35,884 bases of DNA from Gallibacterium melopsittaci (GCF_042433085.1 NZ_JBHLWA010000016.1:1-35884), one strand, 5' to 3'. Counted from the stretch's first letter, positions 1-7,766 are shown. The notes: generated from the sequence alone by a model not told the origin. Numbers and translations are program-made.

Positions 1-880
1 CTAATACTTGACCACGTTCGATTTCTTCACGTTTAGTACCACGTAATAACGCACCGATGTTTTCTCCAGCACGACCTTCGTCTAATAATTTACGGAACAT
101 TTCTACACCAGTTACTGTTGTTTTCGCAGTTGGTTTAATACCTACGATTTCAACTTCTTCACCTGTCTTGATAATTCCGCGTTCTACACGTCCTGTTACC
201 ACAGTTCCACGACCTGAAATTGAGAATACATCTTCAATTGGTAATAAGAATGGTTGGTCGATTGCACGTTGTGGTTCTGGAATGTAGGTATCTAAGTGGT
301 TTGCTAATTCTAGAATCTTTTCTTCCCATTCTGCATCGCCTTCTAATGCTTTTAATGCTGAACCACGTACGATTGGAGTATCGTCACCTGGGAAGTCATA
401 TTGAGATAGAAGTTCACGTACTTCCATTTCGACTAATTCTAATAATTCTTCATCATCTACCATATCGCATTTGTTTAAGAATACGATGATGTATGGTACA
501 CCTACTTGGCGTCCTAATAAGATGTGTTCACGTGTTTGTGGCATTGGACCATCTGTTGCTGCTACTACTAAGATTGCACCGTCCATTTGTGCCGCACCAG
601 TAATCATGTTTTTTACATAGTCAGCGTGTCCCGGACAGTCTACGTGTGCATAGTGACGTGTCGCTGTATCGTATTCAACGTGTGAGGTGTTGATGGTGAT
701 ACCACGTGCTTTTTCTTCTGGTGCATTGTCGATTTGGTCAAATGCACGTGCCGCGCCACCAAAGTGTTTCGCTAATACTGTGGTGATCGCTGCTGTTAAT
801 GTTGTTTTACCATGGTCAACGTGACCGATTGTACCCACGTTAACGTGCGGTTTTGTACGTTCAAATTTTTCTTTAGACAC
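1..880 (-). CDS. tuf: Elongation factor Tu (EF-Tu), 3' end beyond left edge
   Basis: GTPase that brings aminoacyl-tRNA to the ribosomal A site. About 293 codons of a usual 394 are visible; the C-terminal part (domain 3 and the end of domain 2) lies outside the window. The reverse-strand translation begins MSKEKFERTKPHVNVGTIGH and shows the P-loop GHVDHGKT, the switch II motif DCPGHADY and the NKCD guanine-specificity motif, so the G domain is complete. The start is a GTG at 880, supported by an AGGAAA ribosome-binding site about 6 nt upstream. It is the last gene of the str operon, 61 nt after fusA. Relatives often carry a second tuf copy elsewhere, which cannot be checked here. Confidence 0.97.
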   Translation of the reverse strand, partial: MSKEKFERTKPHVNVGTIGHVDHGKTTLTAAITTVLAKHFGGAARAFDQIDNAPEEKARGITINTSHVEYDTATRHYAHVDCPGHADYVKNMITGAAQMDGAILVVAATDGPMPQTREHILLGRQVGVPYIIVFLNKCDMVDDEELLELVEMEVRELLSQYDFPGDDTPIVRGSALKALEGDAEWEEKILELANHLDTYIPEPQRAIDQPFLLPIEDVFSISGRGTVVTGRVERGIIKTGEEVEIVGIKPTAKTTVTGVEMFRKLLDEGRAGENIGALLRGTKREEIERGQVL

Positions 881-906
881 GATAATTTCCTTTTTTAAAT
901 TAAAAT

Positions 907-932
907 CTGCAACTCACCTATATGAGTTGCAG
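907..932 (-). promoter_or_regulatory. Intercistronic hairpin between fusA and tuf
   Basis: A perfect 10-bp inverted repeat (907-916 with 923-932, 6-nt loop) begins 10 nt after the fusA stop. On the minus strand the stem is followed by an A/T-rich run with short T tracts. It could be a leaky terminator, a processing site or a 3'-end stabiliser that sets the fusA to tuf ratio. The structure is seen; the function is inferred. Confidence 0.5.
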
Positions 933-941
933 TTGTTACAA

Positions 942-3047
942 TTATTTTGCTTTGCGAGCTTCAATTACTGCAGTTGCTACGCTAGCTGGTGCTTCAGCAT
1001 ATTTCAATGGTTCCATTGAGTATGAAGCACGACCTTGAGTTTGTGAACGAAGATCTGTTGCATAACCAAACATTTCTGATAATGGAACTTCTGCATTGAT
1101 CTTAGTAACAAATTCGTTGCTTTCTTGGCCATTTACAAGGGCACGACGACGGCTTAAGTCACCGATTACATCACCCACATAATCAGCAGGAGTTTCAACT
1201 TCTACCTTCATAATTGGCTCAAGTAATACTGGGTTCGCTTTAGCAAACGCAGCTTTAAATGCGATTGATGCTGCTAATTTGAACGCCAATTCTGATGAGT
1301 CCACATCATGGTAAGAACCGAAATGTAAACGTACACCGATATCTACTACTGGATAACCCGCTAAAGGACCAGCTTTAAGTTGTTCTTGAATACCTTTATC
1401 AACAGCTGGGATATATTCACCAGGGATAACACCACCCTTGATTTCGTTGACAAATTCGTATCCTGGACCTTCTGGATCTAATGGGTAAAGGTCGATCACT
1501 ACGTGACCATATTGACCACGACCACCAGATTGTTTTGCGTGTTTACCTTCAACATCATTAACACGAGTACGGATAGTTTCACGGTAAGCAACTTGTGGTT
1601 TACCGATGTTAGCTTCCACTTTGAATTCACGACGCATACGGTCAACGATAATATCTAAGTGTAACTCACCCATACCAGAGATAATGGTTTGACCAGATTC
1701 TTCATCAGTATGAACACGGAATGAAGGGTCTTCTTGTGCAAGACGACCTAATGCTAAGCCCATTTTTTCTTGGTCAGCTTTAGTTTTTGGTTCAACTGCT
1801 ACAGAAATTACTGGCTCTGGGAATTCCATACGTTCAAGAATGATCGGATTATCAGGATCACATAAAGTATCCCCTGTTGTTACTTCTTTCAAACCGATCG
1901 CTGCTGCAATATCCCCTGCACGAACTTCTTTAATTTCATCACGTTTATTAGCGTGCATTTGAACGATACGACCAAAACGTTCACGTTTTTGTTTTACTGA
2001 GTTCATTACAGTATCACCAGAATTTACTACGCCAGAGTAAACACGGAAGAACGTTAAGTTACCTACGAATGGGTCAGTTGCAATTTTGAACGCTAATGCT
2101 GAGAATGGTTCTTCATCACTTGCATGACGTTCACCTTCAGTTTCATCAAGGTTGATACCTTTAATTGCAGGAACATCTGTTGGTGCTGGTAAGTAATCAA
2201 TTACCGCATCAAGCATTGCTTGAACACCTTTGTTCTTAAATGCAGAACCACAAGTGATAAGAATGATTTCATTTGCCAATACACGTTGACGTAATGCAGC
2301 TTTAACTTCTTCTTCAGTTAACTCTTCACCGCCAAGGTATTTTTCCATTAATTCTTCTGATGCTTCTGCTGCAGATTCAATAAGATTTTGATGCCATTCA
2401 TCAGCTAAATCTTTTAATTCAGCTGGAATATCTTCATAAGTGAATGTCATACCTTGATCTTCTTCATTCCAGTTGATCGCTTTCATTTTAAGAAGATCGA
2501 TAACACCTTTGAAGTTATCTTCTGCACCGATTGGTAATTGAATTGGTACAGCAGTTCCACCTAAACGGGTTTTAATTTGTTCAACCACACGTAAGAAGTT
2601 TGCACCTGTACGGTCCATTTTGTTCACGAATGCAATACGTGGAACACCATATTTATTAGCTTGACGCCATACAGTTTCAGATTGAGGTTGAACTCCACCC
2701 ACCGCACAGTAAACCATTACCGCACCATCAAGCACACGCATTGAACGTTCTACTTCGATAGTAAAGTCCACGTGTCCCGGAGTATCGATAATGTTGATAC
2801 GATGTTGAGCAAATTGTTTTGACATACCTTGCCAGAAGCAAGTTGTTGCTGCAGAGGTAATTGTAATACCACGCTCTTGTTCTTGTTCCATCCAGTCCAT
2901 GGTAGCTGCACCATCATGAACTTCACCGATTTTATGGCTTACACCGGTATAGAAAAGAATACGTTCTGTGGTAGTTGTTTTACCTGCGTCGATGTGAGCA
3001 CTAATACCGATATTACGGTAGCGCTCAATTGGGGTAGTACGTGCCAC
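942..3047 (-). CDS. fusA: Elongation factor G (EF-G)
   Basis: Translocation GTPase that moves tRNA and mRNA through the ribosome and helps recycle ribosomes with RRF. Its 701 residues are full length for the family. The G domain has the P-loop AHIDAGKTTTTERI near residue 18, DTPGHVDF near 88 and NKMD near 142. The C-terminal domains include the conserved GGVIPGEYIPAVDKG stretch of domain IV. The start codon is GTG at 3047, preceded by GAGGAAA on the reverse strand. It sits 73 nt after rpsG and 61 nt before tuf in the classic str operon order. Nothing is unusual in the protein. Confidence 0.98.
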   Translation of the reverse strand: MARTTPIERYRNIGISAHIDAGKTTTTERILFYTGVSHKIGEVHDGAATMDWMEQEQERGITITSAATTCFWQGMSKQFAQHRINIIDTPGHVDFTIEVERSMRVLDGAVMVYCAVGGVQPQSETVWRQANKYGVPRIAFVNKMDRTGANFLRVVEQIKTRLGGTAVPIQLPIGAEDNFKGVIDLLKMKAINWNEEDQGMTFTYEDIPAELKDLADEWHQNLIESAAEASEELMEKYLGGEELTEEEVKAALRQRVLANEIILITCGSAFKNKGVQAMLDAVIDYLPAPTDVPAIKGINLDETEGERHASDEEPFSALAFKIATDPFVGNLTFFRVYSGVVNSGDTVMNSVKQKRERFGRIVQMHANKRDEIKEVRAGDIAAAIGLKEVTTGDTLCDPDNPIILERMEFPEPVISVAVEPKTKADQEKMGLALGRLAQEDPSFRVHTDEESGQTIISGMGELHLDIIVDRMRREFKVEANIGKPQVAYRETIRTRVNDVEGKHAKQSGGRGQYGHVVIDLYPLDPEGPGYEFVNEIKGGVIPGEYIPAVDKGIQEQLKAGPLAGYPVVDIGVRLHFGSYHDVDSSELAFKLAASIAFKAAFAKANPVLLEPIMKVEVETPADYVGDVIGDLSRRRALVNGQESNEFVTKINAEVPLSEMFGYATDLRSQTQGRASYSMEPLKYAEAPASVATAVIEARKAK

Positions 3048-3120
3048 GATTATTTCCTCTCGCTAGGCTTAAAAAGATGAACCAGCAAGCCTTAAAATAA
3101 GACTTGCTGCATAAAATAAA

Positions 3121-3591
3121 TTACCAACGGTAATGAGCAAACGCTTTATTAGCCTCTGCCATACGATGAACGTCTTCACGTTTCTTAACTGCAGCGCCTT
3201 TGTTTTCTGCCGCATCTGACAACTCATTTGCAAGACGTAATGCCATAGATTTGTCACCACGTTTACGAGCTGCTTCAACAATCCAACGCATACCTAATGC
3301 GTTACGACGGACTGGACGAACTTCTACAGGTACTTGGTAAGTAGAACCACCAACACGGCGAGATTTAACCTCTACAGTTGGGCGAACATTTTCTAATGCT
3401 GCTTCAAAGGCTTCCAAATGATCTTTACCAGTTCTTTGTGCCAATGTATCTAAAGCAGTATAAACAATTTTTTCAGCGATAGATTTTTTACCATCTACCA
3501 TTAAAACATTAATAAATTTTGCAAGTAATTCTGATCCGAACTTTGGATCTGGAAGGATCTTGCGTTGACCAATCACACGACGACGTGGCAT
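3121..3591 (-). CDS. rpsG: 30S ribosomal protein S7
   Basis: Primary 16S rRNA-binding protein that nucleates assembly of the 30S head and lies near the E site. The length (156 residues) and the opening MPRRRVIGQRKILPDPKFGS are typical, as is the conserved RRVGGSTYQVPVEV segment. The ATG at 3591 follows a GGAGAAAAAGCC-type ribosome-binding site. In Escherichia coli S7 represses its own operon by binding the rpsL-rpsG spacer. Here that spacer is 113 nt long and contains a hairpin (3628-3649), so similar feedback is possible but not shown. Confidence 0.98.
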   Translation of the reverse strand: MPRRRVIGQRKILPDPKFGSELLAKFINVLMVDGKKSIAEKIVYTALDTLAQRTGKDHLEAFEAALENVRPTVEVKSRRVGGSTYQVPVEVRPVRRNALGMRWIVEAARKRGDKSMALRLANELSDAAENKGAAVKKREDVHRMAEANKAFAHYRW

Positions 3592-3627
3592 GGCTTTTTC
3601 TCCGTATATTAAATCTTCAGGTTATCC

Positions 3628-3649
3628 AAAACTCTATTTCTGGAGTCTT
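3628..3649 (-). promoter_or_regulatory. Hairpin in rpsL-rpsG spacer, candidate S7 operator
   Basis: A 7-bp stem with one G-U pair (3628-3634 with 3643-3649, 8-nt loop) lies about 37 nt upstream of the rpsG start. The position matches that of the E. coli S7 translational operator, which is established knowledge. The sequence identity to that operator has not been tested, so the role is inference. Confidence 0.35.
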
Positions 3650-3704
3650 GTATGCTATCTATGTTTTCTAAATTAAACGTTTGGCCTTACTTAACGGAGA
3701 ACCA

Positions 3705-4079
3705 TTAAGCTTTAGGACGCTTCACGCCGTATTTAGAACGACCTTGTTTACGATCTTTTACGCCTGCGCAGTCTAATGCGCCACGTACGGTGTGGTAACG
3801 CACACCTGGTAAGTCTTTAACACGACCGCCACGAATTAATACAACGGAGTGTTCTTGTAAGTTATGACCTTCACCACCGATATAAGAGGTTACTTCATAA
3901 CCGTTAGTTAAACGAATACGGCATACTTTACGTAGTGCTGAATTCGGTTTTTTAGGTGTAGTAGTGTACACACGAGTACACACGCCACGTTTCTGCGGGC
4001 AAGCCTCTAATGCAGGAACGTTGCTTTTTACAACCTTCTTCACACGCGGTTTGCGTACTAGCTGGTTGATAGTTGCCAT
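3705..4079 (-). CDS. rpsL: 30S ribosomal protein S12
   Basis: Decoding-centre protein and first gene of the str operon; 124 residues, full length. It begins MATINQLVRKPRVKK and contains the conserved loops TTPKKPNSALRK and RVKDLPGVRYHTVRG. Lysines are present at residue 43 and in RVKDLPG; these correspond to E. coli K42 and K87, the usual streptomycin-resistance positions. The protein therefore looks wild type for streptomycin sensitivity. The ATG at 4079 follows a CTGGAGC ribosome-binding site. Confidence 0.98.
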   Translation of the reverse strand: MATINQLVRKPRVKKVVKSNVPALEACPQKRGVCTRVYTTTPKKPNSALRKVCRIRLTNGYEVTSYIGGEGHNLQEHSVVLIRGGRVKDLPGVRYHTVRGALDCAGVKDRKQGRSKYGVKRPKA

Positions 4080-4133
4080 TAAAAAGCTCCAGTTTAAATA
4101 AAAAATAATTCACTATTGAATGTTAAATTAACC

Positions 4134-4152
4134 CCATTCCATAGAAGAATGG
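4134..4152 (-). promoter_or_regulatory. Hairpin at the predicted 5' end of the str operon mRNA
   Basis: A 6-bp inverted repeat (CCATTC/GAATGG, 7-nt loop) lies just downstream of the predicted start site near 4153. The transcript would begin almost directly in a hairpin, a placement known in other mRNAs to slow 5'-end-dependent decay. The repeat is seen; the effect is inferred. Confidence 0.35.
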
Positions 4153-4159
4153 ACGACGC

Positions 4160-4188
4160 ATTCTATTCTTTAACGATTGGCATGTCAA
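4160..4188 (-). promoter_or_regulatory. Sigma-70 promoter of the str operon
   Basis: On the minus strand a perfect -35 TTGACA (4183-4188) is followed after exactly 17 nt by TAGAAT (4160-4165), a five-of-six match to the -10 consensus. The predicted transcription start is near 4153, giving a leader of about 74 nt before rpsL. This is the best sigma-70 promoter seen in the window and fits the high expression expected of the operon. Confidence 0.85.
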
Positions 4189-4208
4189 GGTTTTACCTGT
4201 CTTGATTA

Positions 4209-4496
4209 TTAAAGACTAATTTGAGGGAAATACTCTTCGGTTAATTTGACAAGTGCGGTCAAACTAATTAAAGAAAAAAGGGTGTTTTCAGTAGAAAAAT
4301 AATACTGCAAATTACGTGCTATCACATCATTCTCTAAGACACAATAATGATGATTATCTTGAAAAACAGTTGGATATTTTAGAGGTAACAATACACCATC
4401 TTGCCACAATAAGATCATATCCTGCTCTGTTATCTGGGCAAGTAATTCCTCTAATTGTTGTACATCATATTGGCTTCGGGAAAAGGTATAAAGCAT
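4209..4496 (-). CDS. tusB: tRNA 2-thiolation sulfurtransferase subunit TusB
   Basis: Subunit of the TusBCD sulfur-relay complex, which passes persulfide sulfur from TusA to TusE and MnmA for the 2-thiouridine modification at tRNA position 34. From the internal ATG at 4496 the protein is 95 residues and begins MLYTFSRSQYD, as in E. coli TusB. An in-frame TTG at 4511 overlapping the tusC stop would add five residues, but the family start favours 4496. The QDGVLLPL segment and the C-terminal LTALVKLTEEY match the DsrH family. It is last in yheO-tusD-tusC-tusB and ends 130 nt before rpsL. Confidence 0.88.
   Translation of the reverse strand: MLYTFSRSQYDVQQLEELLAQITEQDMILLWQDGVLLPLKYPTVFQDNHHYCVLENDVIARNLQYYFSTENTLFSLISLTALVKLTEEYFPQISL
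4251..4259 (+). other. DNA uptake signal sequence (Haemophilus type)
   Basis: A perfect 9-mer AAGTGCGGT, preceded by C and followed by an A/T-rich tail (CAAACTAATT), matches the Haemophilus-type uptake sequence that competent Pasteurellaceae prefer. It lies inside the 3' end of tusB. It was the only perfect copy noticed on either strand by eye. Confidence 0.7.
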
Positions 4497-4507
4497 ATAA
4501 AATCCAA

Positions 4508-4867
4508 TCAAAAAGTGAGTACTTTTTCTGCTTGCTGTAGGAATTTAATTAATTCAGATTTTGTGACAACTTCAACAGGAAGCAATAGAGATTGTTGATT
4601 TAATTGATAACGGACTAAGTCTTCCTGACTAACAAAACATTGCTCAATTTCATACAGATTTAATAACTTAAACATTGAGGATGTTTCTTTTTGTAAAATC
4701 ACTTCTGCTTGCTGTTCTGGTAAAAGATTTAACACACCATCATGCAAAAAGAAAACCGCAATATCTTGTTCATCACAATAAGCTGACATTGCTAATAATG
4801 TATCAATGCCTTCTCTTACTGTACTACTACCATATGGTCCTTGAGTAAAAACAAACGCTATTTTCAT
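4508..4867 (-). CDS. tusC: Sulfurtransferase complex subunit TusC
   Basis: Non-catalytic partner of TusD in the TusBCD sulfur relay for tRNA 2-thiouridine synthesis. Its 119 residues equal the E. coli length. The N-terminus MKIAFVFTQGPYGSSTVREG and the middle MFKLLNLYEIEQCFV follow E. coli TusC closely (DsrF family). The ATG is at 4867, 10 nt after tusD. Its stop lies 11 nt before the chosen tusB start, so translation of the three genes is likely coupled. Confidence 0.92.
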   Translation of the reverse strand: MKIAFVFTQGPYGSSTVREGIDTLLAMSAYCDEQDIAVFFLHDGVLNLLPEQQAEVILQKETSSMFKLLNLYEIEQCFVSQEDLVRYQLNQQSLLLPVEVVTKSELIKFLQQAEKVLTF

Positions 4868-4877
4868 TTCACAGTTC

Positions 4878-5258
4878 CTAAAACGTGATCACACGATCAG
4901 CGGTTAAAACTGCCTGACTAAATTCACCTAAACCAGCCAAGACAAAGCCTTGAGCTAGATTATTCTGTTTTGTAGTAAATGCTGTTTCACTATTTACGAC
5001 ACCTCGTCTTTGTGCTGCGGCAATACAAAGATAAAGTGGAAAATGATACTGCTGTGCTAATTGTTGCCACTGTTTAATTAAGTGAAACTCATCATTAGCA
5101 GGATACACAAATCCATTACCGTGGCTGACACCTGCTTGAGAAAAAAAGACTTGATCAATGATATGCCCTGTTTGCAATAACTCCTGTGCAAACTGGTAAG
5201 CTAAAAAACTTGCCTGTGAGCCATAAATTGGTTGAGTAACAGACAATACGTAATGCAT
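4878..5258 (-). CDS. tusD: Sulfurtransferase TusD
   Basis: Catalytic subunit of TusBCD; takes persulfide sulfur from TusA and hands it to TusE. It has 126 residues and belongs to the DsrE family. The conserved cysteine is C78 in LCIAAAQRRGV, at the same number as the active-site cysteine of the E. coli protein. The start codon shares one base with the yheO stop (TAATG), which implies translational coupling to the regulator gene upstream. All key residues are present. Confidence 0.93.
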   Translation of the reverse strand: MHYVLSVTQPIYGSQASFLAYQFAQELLQTGHIIDQVFFSQAGVSHGNGFVYPANDEFHLIKQWQQLAQQYHFPLYLCIAAAQRRGVVNSETAFTTKQNNLAQGFVLAGLGEFSQAVLTADRVITF

Positions 5259-5947
5259 TATCTTTGATCGTCCTGTTTAATTTGGCGAATATAAAGATAT
5301 ACCGTATGACGGGAAATCCCCAAACGCTCTGCAACTTGATTAATGGCATCTTTAATATCAAAGATACCCTTTTCAAATAATGAAACAACAATCTGTTTAT
5401 TCTTATTATTGTTAGAAACATTACGATCATTGGTAACATCTTCGATAGTTTGCTCTACTGTTTGTGCGACCAACTCTTCAACAGAAGAAGCAAAGTTCAC
5501 TTCTGACGAGCTTTCTTCTTGTTCGTGAGTTGGAACAAATCCTTGTACAAACTCCGATACAGGGACATTTAGATTAATATTAATACAAAGTAATCCAATA
5601 ATACGTTGTTGTGAGTTACGAATAGCGATACTGATAGATTTCATCAAACCATTACTTTTTGCCCGAGTAAAATAGGGTTGAGAAACACTATCTGTTTTCA
5701 TTTGGTGCAAAGAACGTAATGCTAGATCGGTAATTGGTGAGCCAACTTTACGATTTGTATTATGCCCATTTGCAATACAAATTGCTGAATGTTTTAAATT
5801 TTCTAGCGAATGCAACACAATTTCACAATGCCCACCAATCAATGCAGCAATTCCTTCTACTACTGGGACATAAGATTGCAAAATATCATGATCTTCTTTA
5901 CTAAATGGTTGTTCTTCTTGTAAAAAGATCTCATCATCTAAATTCAT
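5258..5947 (-). CDS. yheO: YheO-family helix-turn-helix transcriptional regulator
   Basis: Predicted DNA-binding regulator with a PAS-like YheO domain over roughly residues 15-125 and a C-terminal helix-turn-helix (about 180-228, VAERLGISRHTVYLYIRQIK). From the ATG at 5947 it has 229 residues. An upstream GTG at 5953 is in frame, but a GGAG ribosome-binding site is placed correctly only for the ATG. It is the first gene of yheO-tusDCB, as in E. coli. The ligand and targets are not known to me; the link to sulfur relay rests on context. A strong terminator lies just 14 nt upstream. Confidence 0.88.
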   Translation of the reverse strand: MNLDDEIFLQEEQPFSKEDHDILQSYVPVVEGIAALIGGHCEIVLHSLENLKHSAICIANGHNTNRKVGSPITDLALRSLHQMKTDSVSQPYFTRAKSNGLMKSISIAIRNSQQRIIGLLCININLNVPVSEFVQGFVPTHEQEESSSEVNFASSVEELVAQTVEQTIEDVTNDRNVSNNNKNKQIVVSLFEKGIFDIKDAINQVAERLGISRHTVYLYIRQIKQDDQR

Positions 5948-5961
5948 AACCACTCCAAATT

Positions 5962-5999
5962 AAAAAAGAGTAACGGACAATTTGTCCGTCCTCTTTTTT
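5962..5999 (-). terminator. Rho-independent terminator after fkpA, directly before yheO
   Basis: Outer arms of nine bases (A6GAG at 5962-5970, CTCT6 at 5991-5999) enclose an ACGGACAA/TTGTCCGT inner stem, with T-tracts on both strands. It ends fkpA transcription. The yheO start codon is only 14 nt past the stem, so yheO-tusDCB must use a promoter inside fkpA, readthrough, or a start within the hairpin. Confidence 0.85.
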
Positions 6000-6013
6000 C
6001 CTTTTTATTATTA

Positions 6014-6742
6014 TTACTTATTATTTGATTTCACATCTAATAATTCGATATCAAAAATTAAAGTTGAATTTGGCGGAATTTGACCTGTCTGTTGATCGCC
6101 ATACGCAAGATTTGGTGGTAATACTAATTGAATCTTACCGCCTTTTTTAATCAATCCGATACCCTCAACCCAACCAGGAATAAGTTGATTTAATTGGAAT
6201 TCAATCGGTTGATTACGTTTATATGAACTATCAAACTCTGTTCCATCAATGAGTGTTCCACGATAATTCACTTTCACAGTATCGGTTGGATTTGGAGAGG
6301 CTCCTTCTCCAGCTTTTTCAATACGATACAGAATACCTGATTCAGTCTTTTTTACCCCTTCTTGTTTTGCATATTGATCACGGAACTCTTTACCTTTTTG
6401 TTCATTCTCTTTAGCAATTTTCTCTAATTGAACTTGTGTTGCTTTAGTAAGTTGTTCATCTAATGCTTGTAACTGTTTTTGTAATGCTTCATCAGATAAG
6501 GTTGTTTTTCCCATTAATGTGTCTTTCACACCTTCCAAAATCTTACTGTTATCATATTTGATCAACGATTTTTGAGAGTCTAATGATTGTTGGATGTTTT
6601 TGCCCATAAACACACCAATAGCATAAGAAGAATCTTCAATAAATTTTTTATCTTTTAGTTGGGAATCTTCAGCCAAGCTATGCCCACTCACAGCTAAAAA
6701 AATTAATCCAGAAAGAAAAGTAACTTTATTAATGGAACGCAT
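6014..6742 (-). CDS. fkpA: Periplasmic FKBP-type peptidyl-prolyl isomerase FkpA
   Basis: Periplasmic folding factor with cis-trans prolyl isomerase and chaperone activity. The chosen ATG at 6742 gives 242 residues and places a Sec signal peptide at the N-terminus (hydrophobic residues 8-20, likely cleavage after HSLA); a longer frame to 6829 would bury it. Residues about 25-130 form the helical N-terminal dimerisation domain. The FKBP domain follows (about 135-238), with VKVNYRGTLIDGTEFDSS, PGWVEGIGLIKKGGK and LAYGDQ. It is divergent from slyX and followed by a strong terminator. In enterics fkpA is controlled by sigma-E; no convincing sigma-E promoter was found here. Confidence 0.93.
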   Translation of the reverse strand: MRSINKVTFLSGLIFLAVSGHSLAEDSQLKDKKFIEDSSYAIGVFMGKNIQQSLDSQKSLIKYDNSKILEGVKDTLMGKTTLSDEALQKQLQALDEQLTKATQVQLEKIAKENEQKGKEFRDQYAKQEGVKKTESGILYRIEKAGEGASPNPTDTVKVNYRGTLIDGTEFDSSYKRNQPIEFQLNQLIPGWVEGIGLIKKGGKIQLVLPPNLAYGDQQTGQIPPNSTLIFDIELLDVKSNNK

Positions 6743-6915
6743 AATTGTTTGTTCTCCATAAAAAAATAATAGATTTATCAGTGCTGTAATTTTGACAAAT
6801 AGGGTAAAATGATTTTTGAAAATATACAATATTTATTTAAGTTTTAAACGAAATTATTAAGTTTTCAACTCAATAAAAGCTAAGTGCTGCTTCCGCTATT
6901 TGACAAGGACTGATA

Positions 6916-7140
6916 ATGACTAACGAACACTCACTTTTATCACAACGTATAGATGAATTAGAAATGAAAGTTGCCTTTCAAGAAAATACACTTGAACAAC
7001 TTAATCAATCTCTGATTGAACAGCAATTTATGATTGAAAAAATGCAGCTGCAACTTCGTTATCTTGCACAAAAGCTGAAAGATATACAGCCATCAAACAT
7101 TGCAACAGCAGCAGAAGAAACGCCACCACCACATTACTAA
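6916..7140 (+). CDS. slyX: SlyX family protein
   Basis: Small protein of 74 residues, almost all one predicted coiled coil (residues 8-60, heptad-rich EMKVAFQENTLEQLNQ). The C-terminus ends in TPPPHY, a common SlyX ending. Its biochemical role is unknown even in E. coli, where slyX is also next to fkpA. It is transcribed divergently from fkpA and ends in a hairpin shared with convergent uspA. Family assignment is confident; function is not. Confidence 0.88.
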   Translation: MTNEHSLLSQRIDELEMKVAFQENTLEQLNQSLIEQQFMIEKMQLQLRYLAQKLKDIQPSNIATAAEETPPPHY

Positions 7141-7164
7141 TAATAGAAAATTTCACTATCAAAG

Positions 7165-7192
7165 AAAAACCTCCGCAGACGCAGAGGTTTTT
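7165..7192. terminator. Bidirectional terminator between slyX and uspA
   Basis: Arms 7165-7176 and 7181-7192 pair with one mismatch around a 4-nt loop, with A5 on one side and T tracts on the other. It serves the convergent slyX and uspA genes. Confidence 0.8.
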
Positions 7193-7204
7193 TCACGCTA
7201 TAAT

Positions 7205-7633
7205 CTATTCTTCGTCTTTTAATGGTACAACTAACATATCAACGTCAATATTGTTCATCACTTGACGAGTTGAAGACATCAATTTACTCCAAAAGTCTTG
7301 GTGATGACCAACAACAAGGATATCAACATCATATTTATCTACGGCGTCTGCTAACACTGTACCAAGATCGCCATTACCGCAAAGTGTTTCAGTCACTGGG
7401 TAACCTGCTTGTTTTGCCAGTTCAACAAGTGCGTCATGGGTTTCATCGGAAATACGATCTTGCATAGAAGACATATTTACATCGATTAACCCAGTATAGA
7501 GATCGGAAAAATTAACATCGACATGAATAATGGATAGTTTAGCGCTATTGTTTTTAGCAACTTGAACTGCCTTTGCTAATAAAACATTACTTTCTTCTGA
7601 AAGGTCAACCGCGACAAGAACATGCTTATACAT
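7205..7633 (-). CDS. uspA: Universal stress protein A
   Basis: Cytoplasmic stress-survival protein of the Usp fold; 142 residues. The N-terminus MYKHVLVAVDLSEES and the C-terminal MNNIDVDMLVVPL are typical. The ATP-binding G-2x-G-9x-G(S/T) motif of the MJ0577 class is absent, which places it with the non-nucleotide-binding UspA class. The ATG at 7633 has a strong GGAGGA ribosome-binding site. It is divergent from mazG, with a likely promoter at 7678-7706. Confidence 0.93.
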   Translation of the reverse strand: MYKHVLVAVDLSEESNVLLAKAVQVAKNNSAKLSIIHVDVNFSDLYTGLIDVNMSSMQDRISDETHDALVELAKQAGYPVTETLCGNGDLGTVLADAVDKYDVDILVVGHHQDFWSKLMSSTRQVMNNIDVDMLVVPLKDEE

Positions 7634-7677
7634 AATGATTCCTCCATTTATAATCAGCTAATCGAATAAGCTTGGTA

Positions 7678-7706
7678 ATTATACTAGCATTAAACATAAG
7701 TAAAAA
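7678..7706 (-). promoter_or_regulatory. Candidate uspA promoter
   Basis: A perfect -10 TATAAT on the minus strand (7678-7683) is preceded after 17 nt by a weak -35 TTTTTA (7701-7706). The predicted leader is about 38 nt. The weak -35 would suit an activated or alternative-sigma promoter, but that is inference. Confidence 0.55.
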
Positions 7707-7766
7707 ATTTGCGGTCGATCACGCTATTTAAAACAATTCCAAATTAATTCTAAAATGGAGCAAAAA

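Noticed and set aside
57..489. Two plus-strand open frames opposite tuf
   Set aside because: They are antisense shadows of EF-Tu with no recognisable domain.
4308..4345. An additional FNR-like repeat (ATGAT-N4-ATCTT) inside tusB
   Set aside because: It has one arm mismatch, lies within coding sequence away from any promoter, and is probably chance in A/T-rich DNA.
6743..6829. Longer FkpA start at 6829
   Set aside because: It would add 29 residues in front of a good signal peptide. The ATG at 6742 has GGAG upstream and matches the family.
6743..6915. Possible sigma-E promoter for fkpA (AACTT followed by TCAAA)
   Set aside because: The spacing of 19 nt is too long for the sigma-E consensus and the -35 is incomplete.
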